The notes beneath the pieces are model-generated. The model made no database searches. It worked only from the letters and a program-made list of their open reading frames with translations, and had not been told where the DNA came from. From Caulobacter vibrioides (GTDB lineage Bacteria; Pseudomonadota; Alphaproteobacteria; Caulobacterales; Caulobacteraceae): a stretch of 32,660 bases of DNA. The stretch lies in contig LNIY01000108.1 in assembly GCA_001449105.1 (NCBI GenBank), positions 1 through 32,660 on the forward strand, written 5' to 3'. Shown piece after piece: positions 30,348 to 32,660 of this stretch. Position numbers and translations under genes: made by a program. Each line of letters begins with the position of its first letter. The first letter of the stretch is position 1.

Positions 30348-32126
30348 ATGAAGCAGTTTCTCATGACCGTGGCCGGCGTATTCGTCGGACTCGTGCTCTT
30401 TCTCGTCGGGGTGCCCTTCATATTGATCGTGCTGGCGGCGGGCGCGGCCCGCCCTGCCCCGGTCCCCGCCAACTCGGTGGTGCAGCTCGACCTGCGCGGC
30501 GGCCTGTCGGACCAGGATTCGCAGAACCCGTTCGCGGCCTTCGGCGGCGGCGGCCAGTCGGTGATGGGCGTCATCGAGGTGCTGCGTCGCGCCGAGACCG
30601 ACGACAAGGTCAAGGCGGTGTTCGTGCGCCTGCCGGAGGGCGGCATCGCCCCGGCCTCGGCCGACGAGCTGTCCCAGGCCTTCAAGCACTTCCGCAGCGT
30701 CGGCAAGAAGCCGATCTACGCCCACAGCCAGGGCCTCTATCCCTCGGGCATGTCGACCTCGACCTACCGCCTGGGCGCGGCCGCCAGCGAGTTCTGGATG
30801 CAACCCGACAGCGCGCTGCAGGCCGTGGGCGTGGCCAGCGAGACGATGTTCTACAAGCGCCTGTTCGACAAGTATGGCGTCAAGGCCGACTTCGAGCAGC
30901 GCTACGAGTACAAGAACGCGGTCAATCCGTACCTCAACAGCGATTTCACCCCGGCTCACCGCGAGGCGACGCTGTCGTGGATGGGCTCGGTCTACACCAG
31001 CGCCCTCACCGCCGCCGCCCAGGACCGCAAGCTGGATCCGGCCCGCCTGATCAAGGCGATCGAGGCCGGCCCCTACAGCGCCCAGCAGGCGCAGGGCCTG
31101 GGCTTGATCGACAAGGTCGGCCAGGTGAAGGAGGCGCAGGACGCCATGCTGGCCCGCGCCGGCAAGGGCGCCAAGCTGGTCGAGTTCTCCGACTACGCCT
31201 CGCGCTCGAAGAGGGACCTGCCCAAGACCGGCGCGGCCATCGCCGTGATCGGCGCCGAGGGCCCGATCGTCACCGGCACGTCGGGCCAGTCCTCGCCGTT
31301 CGCGGGCGACAGCACCATCCACTCCGACGAGACCGCCAAGGCGATCTACGACGCGATCGAGGACAAGGACGTCAAGGCGATCGTCCTGCGGGTTTCCTCG
31401 CCCGGCGGGTCGGACACCGCCTCCGAGCAGATCCTGGCCGCCGTACGGGCCGCCAAGGCGGCCGGAAAGCCCGTCGTGGTCAGCATGGGCACCTATGCGG
31501 CTTCGGGCGGCTACTGGATCAGCAGCCAGGCCTCGGCGATCGTCGCCCAGCCCTCGACCCTGACCGGCTCGATCGGCGTGTTCGGCGGCAAGTTCGCCCT
31601 GGGCGAGGCGCTGTCGCGCTTCGGCGTCGACACCCGCCAGGTGACCGTGGGCGGCGACTACGCCGGCGCCTTCGGCACGGGCCAGGAGTTCACGGCCGAC
31701 CAGCGCGCCCGCTTCTCGGCCTGGATGGACAATATCTACGCCGGCTTCATCAACCGCGTGGCCGAGGGCCGCAAGCTGCCGGTCGAGCGCGTGCGTGAGA
31801 TCGCCAAGGGCCGGGTGTGGACCGGCGTCCAGGCCAAGGACCTGGGCCTGGTGGACCAGCTGGGCGGCTTCTACGACGCCGTCGACAAGGCCAAGGCCCT
31901 GGCCAACCTGAAGGGCGACGTGCGCCTGAAGAAGATCGGCGGGCCCAAGTCGCCGTTCGACGCCCTGGAAAAGGCCCTGGGCGTCAGCTCGACCTCGATG
32001 CGCACCGTGGCCGCCGCCGCCTGGATCCTGGGCGACCCGCGCTCCGAGGCGATCCTGGACGAGATGGCCAAGACCCGCCTGCGCTCGCAAGGCGCCAGCG
32101 TCCTGGCCGATACGCCGTCCTACTGA
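30348..32126 (+). CDS. sppA: SppA signal peptide peptidase (67-kDa type)
   Basis: The protein has 592 residues from the ATG at 30348, which begins a membrane anchor (MKQFLMTVAGVFVGLVLFLV and on to about residue 32); an upstream extension is less likely. Two ClpP/crotonase-like halves are present as in E. coli SppA: the first supplies the general base Lys189 in YKNAVNPY, the second the nucleophile Ser386 in YAASGGYW, with LRVSSPGGS (347-355) as the conserved strand. It cleaves leftover signal peptides in the inner membrane. The C-terminus (QGASVLADTPSY) is short. It follows tRNA-Pro after a 181-bp gap holding a likely promoter, and ends at a good terminator. Confidence 0.94.
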   Translation: MKQFLMTVAGVFVGLVLFLVGVPFILIVLAAGAARPAPVPANSVVQLDLRGGLSDQDSQNPFAAFGGGGQSVMGVIEVLRRAETDDKVKAVFVRLPEGGIAPASADELSQAFKHFRSVGKKPIYAHSQGLYPSGMSTSTYRLGAAASEFWMQPDSALQAVGVASETMFYKRLFDKYGVKADFEQRYEYKNAVNPYLNSDFTPAHREATLSWMGSVYTSALTAAAQDRKLDPARLIKAIEAGPYSAQQAQGLGLIDKVGQVKEAQDAMLARAGKGAKLVEFSDYASRSKRDLPKTGAAIAVIGAEGPIVTGTSGQSSPFAGDSTIHSDETAKAIYDAIEDKDVKAIVLRVSSPGGSDTASEQILAAVRAAKAAGKPVVVSMGTYAASGGYWISSQASAIVAQPSTLTGSIGVFGGKFALGEALSRFGVDTRQVTVGGDYAGAFGTGQEFTADQRARFSAWMDNIYAGFINRVAEGRKLPVERVREIAKGRVWTGVQAKDLGLVDQLGGFYDAVDKAKALANLKGDVRLKKIGGPKSPFDALEKALGVSSTSMRTVAAAAWILGDPRSEAILDEMAKTRLRSQGASVLADTPSY

Positions 32127-32145
32127 GGCCGGCTTCAGTCACGGG

Positions 32146-32176
32146 AAAGGCCGCTCCGCAAGGGGCGGCCTTTTTT
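32146..32176 (+). terminator. Intrinsic terminator of sppA
   Basis: AAAGGCCGCTCC (32146-32157), loop GCAA, GGGGCGGCCTTT (32162-32173), with the T run continuing to 32176. One G:T pair interrupts an otherwise perfect stem. Confidence 0.88.
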
Positions 32177-32197
32177 GTTGGGGGCGTGCTCGAGATG

Positions 32198-32372
32198 CTC
32201 CCCCTGAAGGGGGAGCTGTCGCGGAGCGACTGAGGGGGAAGGGATTGCTGGCGTGGAGCAGCCGCAGGTTCATCACTTCCCCCTCCGGCCCTCCGGGCCA
32301 CCTCCCCCTTCAGGGGGAGGATCTGAAGCGCCGAACCTCCCCTCTGGGGGAGGCGGCCGGAGGCCGGTGGGG
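32198..32372. repeat. Cluster of family A repeat units
   Basis: Left-type unit CTCCCCCTGAAGGGGGAG with GCTGTCGCGGAGCGACTGAG at 32198-32238, right-type unit with CCCTCCGGCCC and CTCCCCCTTCAGGGGGAG at about 32278-32333, then a variant CCTCCCCTCTGGGGGAGGCGG to about 32372. In two units the loop is TGAA/TTCA instead of AGA, so paired units vary together. Confidence 0.75.
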
Positions 32373-32499
32373 GGACGGTTTCAGCTTTCGGTGCTGGGGG
32401 GGTCTATGGGGCTTGAGGCGCTGGCCATCCCACCCCCTCCGACCCTTCGCTCCCCCTCTGGGGAGGACCTGCAGCGCGCAAACAAAAACGGCGGGTCCC

Positions 32500-32660
32500 T
32501 GCGGGCCCCCCGGGGTCGGTTTCTGTCCCCGCGGCCCCCAGGGCGCCGGGGGGGAGGGGGCCCGGGTTAGGAGGGGGGCCTCAGCGCGGAGGAGGAGCGG
32601 GGGGCGGGGACGGCGGAGGGGGGAGGGGGGGGGGTTGGGCGGGGGGGTGGGGGGAGAGGG
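32500..32660. other. Low-complexity G-rich tail, probably unreliable sequence
   Basis: From about 32500 the sequence decays into G runs (GGGGGGAGGGGG, GGGGGGGGTTGGG) with almost no C or A after 32585. It encodes nothing plausible and differs abruptly in strand composition from the rest. It looks like poor base calls at a contig or read end. Between 32373 and 32500 I see only degraded repeat-like sequence. Confidence 0.7.

Overview
The window is GC-rich, densely coded bacterial DNA that looks like a member of the Caulobacteraceae, most likely a Caulobacter species. The evidence is a CckA-type hybrid histidine kinase, a fliQ-fliR-flhB export block behind a CtrA-type box (TTAACCAT context), a single-domain PAS protein beside a MucR-family regulator (the mopJ-mucR2 arrangement), a second MucR further on, and GANTC (CcrM-type) sites in promoter regions. 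I see no prophage, transposase, rRNA or CRISPR.

Layout. 1-1137: a SnoaL/NTF2-like protein and a RimJ/RimL-type acetyltransferase separated by repeats. 1384-5744 (minus strand): fliQ, fliR, flhB, cckA. 6002-10543: a 38-residue membrane microprotein, a PafA-like secreted alkaline phosphatase, a two-gene quaternary-amine/ergothioneine-type ABC importer (permease fused to binding protein, plus ATPase) and a 69-residue membrane protein. 10870-13789: a CsbD-like lipoprotein, then flgB-flgC-fliE (minus) facing away from fliO-fliP (plus) across a perfect CtrA box. 13833-17605: a ribokinase-family kinase, a two-helix membrane protein, mopJ, mucR2 and a DUF2336 protein. 17922-24609: a lipid or isoprenoid catabolism-like group (crotonase, cytochrome P450, acyl-CoA ligase, SDR, MaoC hydratase) interrupted by a GSU2403-type nucleotidyltransferase-fold gene with its own strong palindromic operator. 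24791-29385: CsbD, trypsin-like protease, oligopeptidase B, phosphinothricin-type acetyltransferase, mucR1. 29831-32126: tRNA-Gln(TTG), tRNA-Pro(CGG) and sppA. The tail after about 32500 degenerates into G runs and is probably unreliable sequence at a contig end.

How it fits together. CckA phosphorylates CtrA through ChpT; CtrA activates early flagellar operons, and three CtrA-like boxes are visible. MopJ promotes CtrA accumulation and the MucR proteins repress G1-phase CtrA targets, so this one window carries a kinase, two modulators and several promoters of the same cell-cycle and motility circuit. The intergenic DNA is rich in palindromic repeats of at least four families, one copy nested inside another.

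No clearly new multi-gene defence or mobile system is visible. The best candidates for new biology are the nucleotidyltransferase gene with its nested palindrome, the PsrA-like box in front of the MaoC gene, the GANTC palindrome in front of mopJ, and a repeat that supplies the ribosome-binding site of an acetyltransferase gene. All functional calls come from reading motifs; no searches were run.
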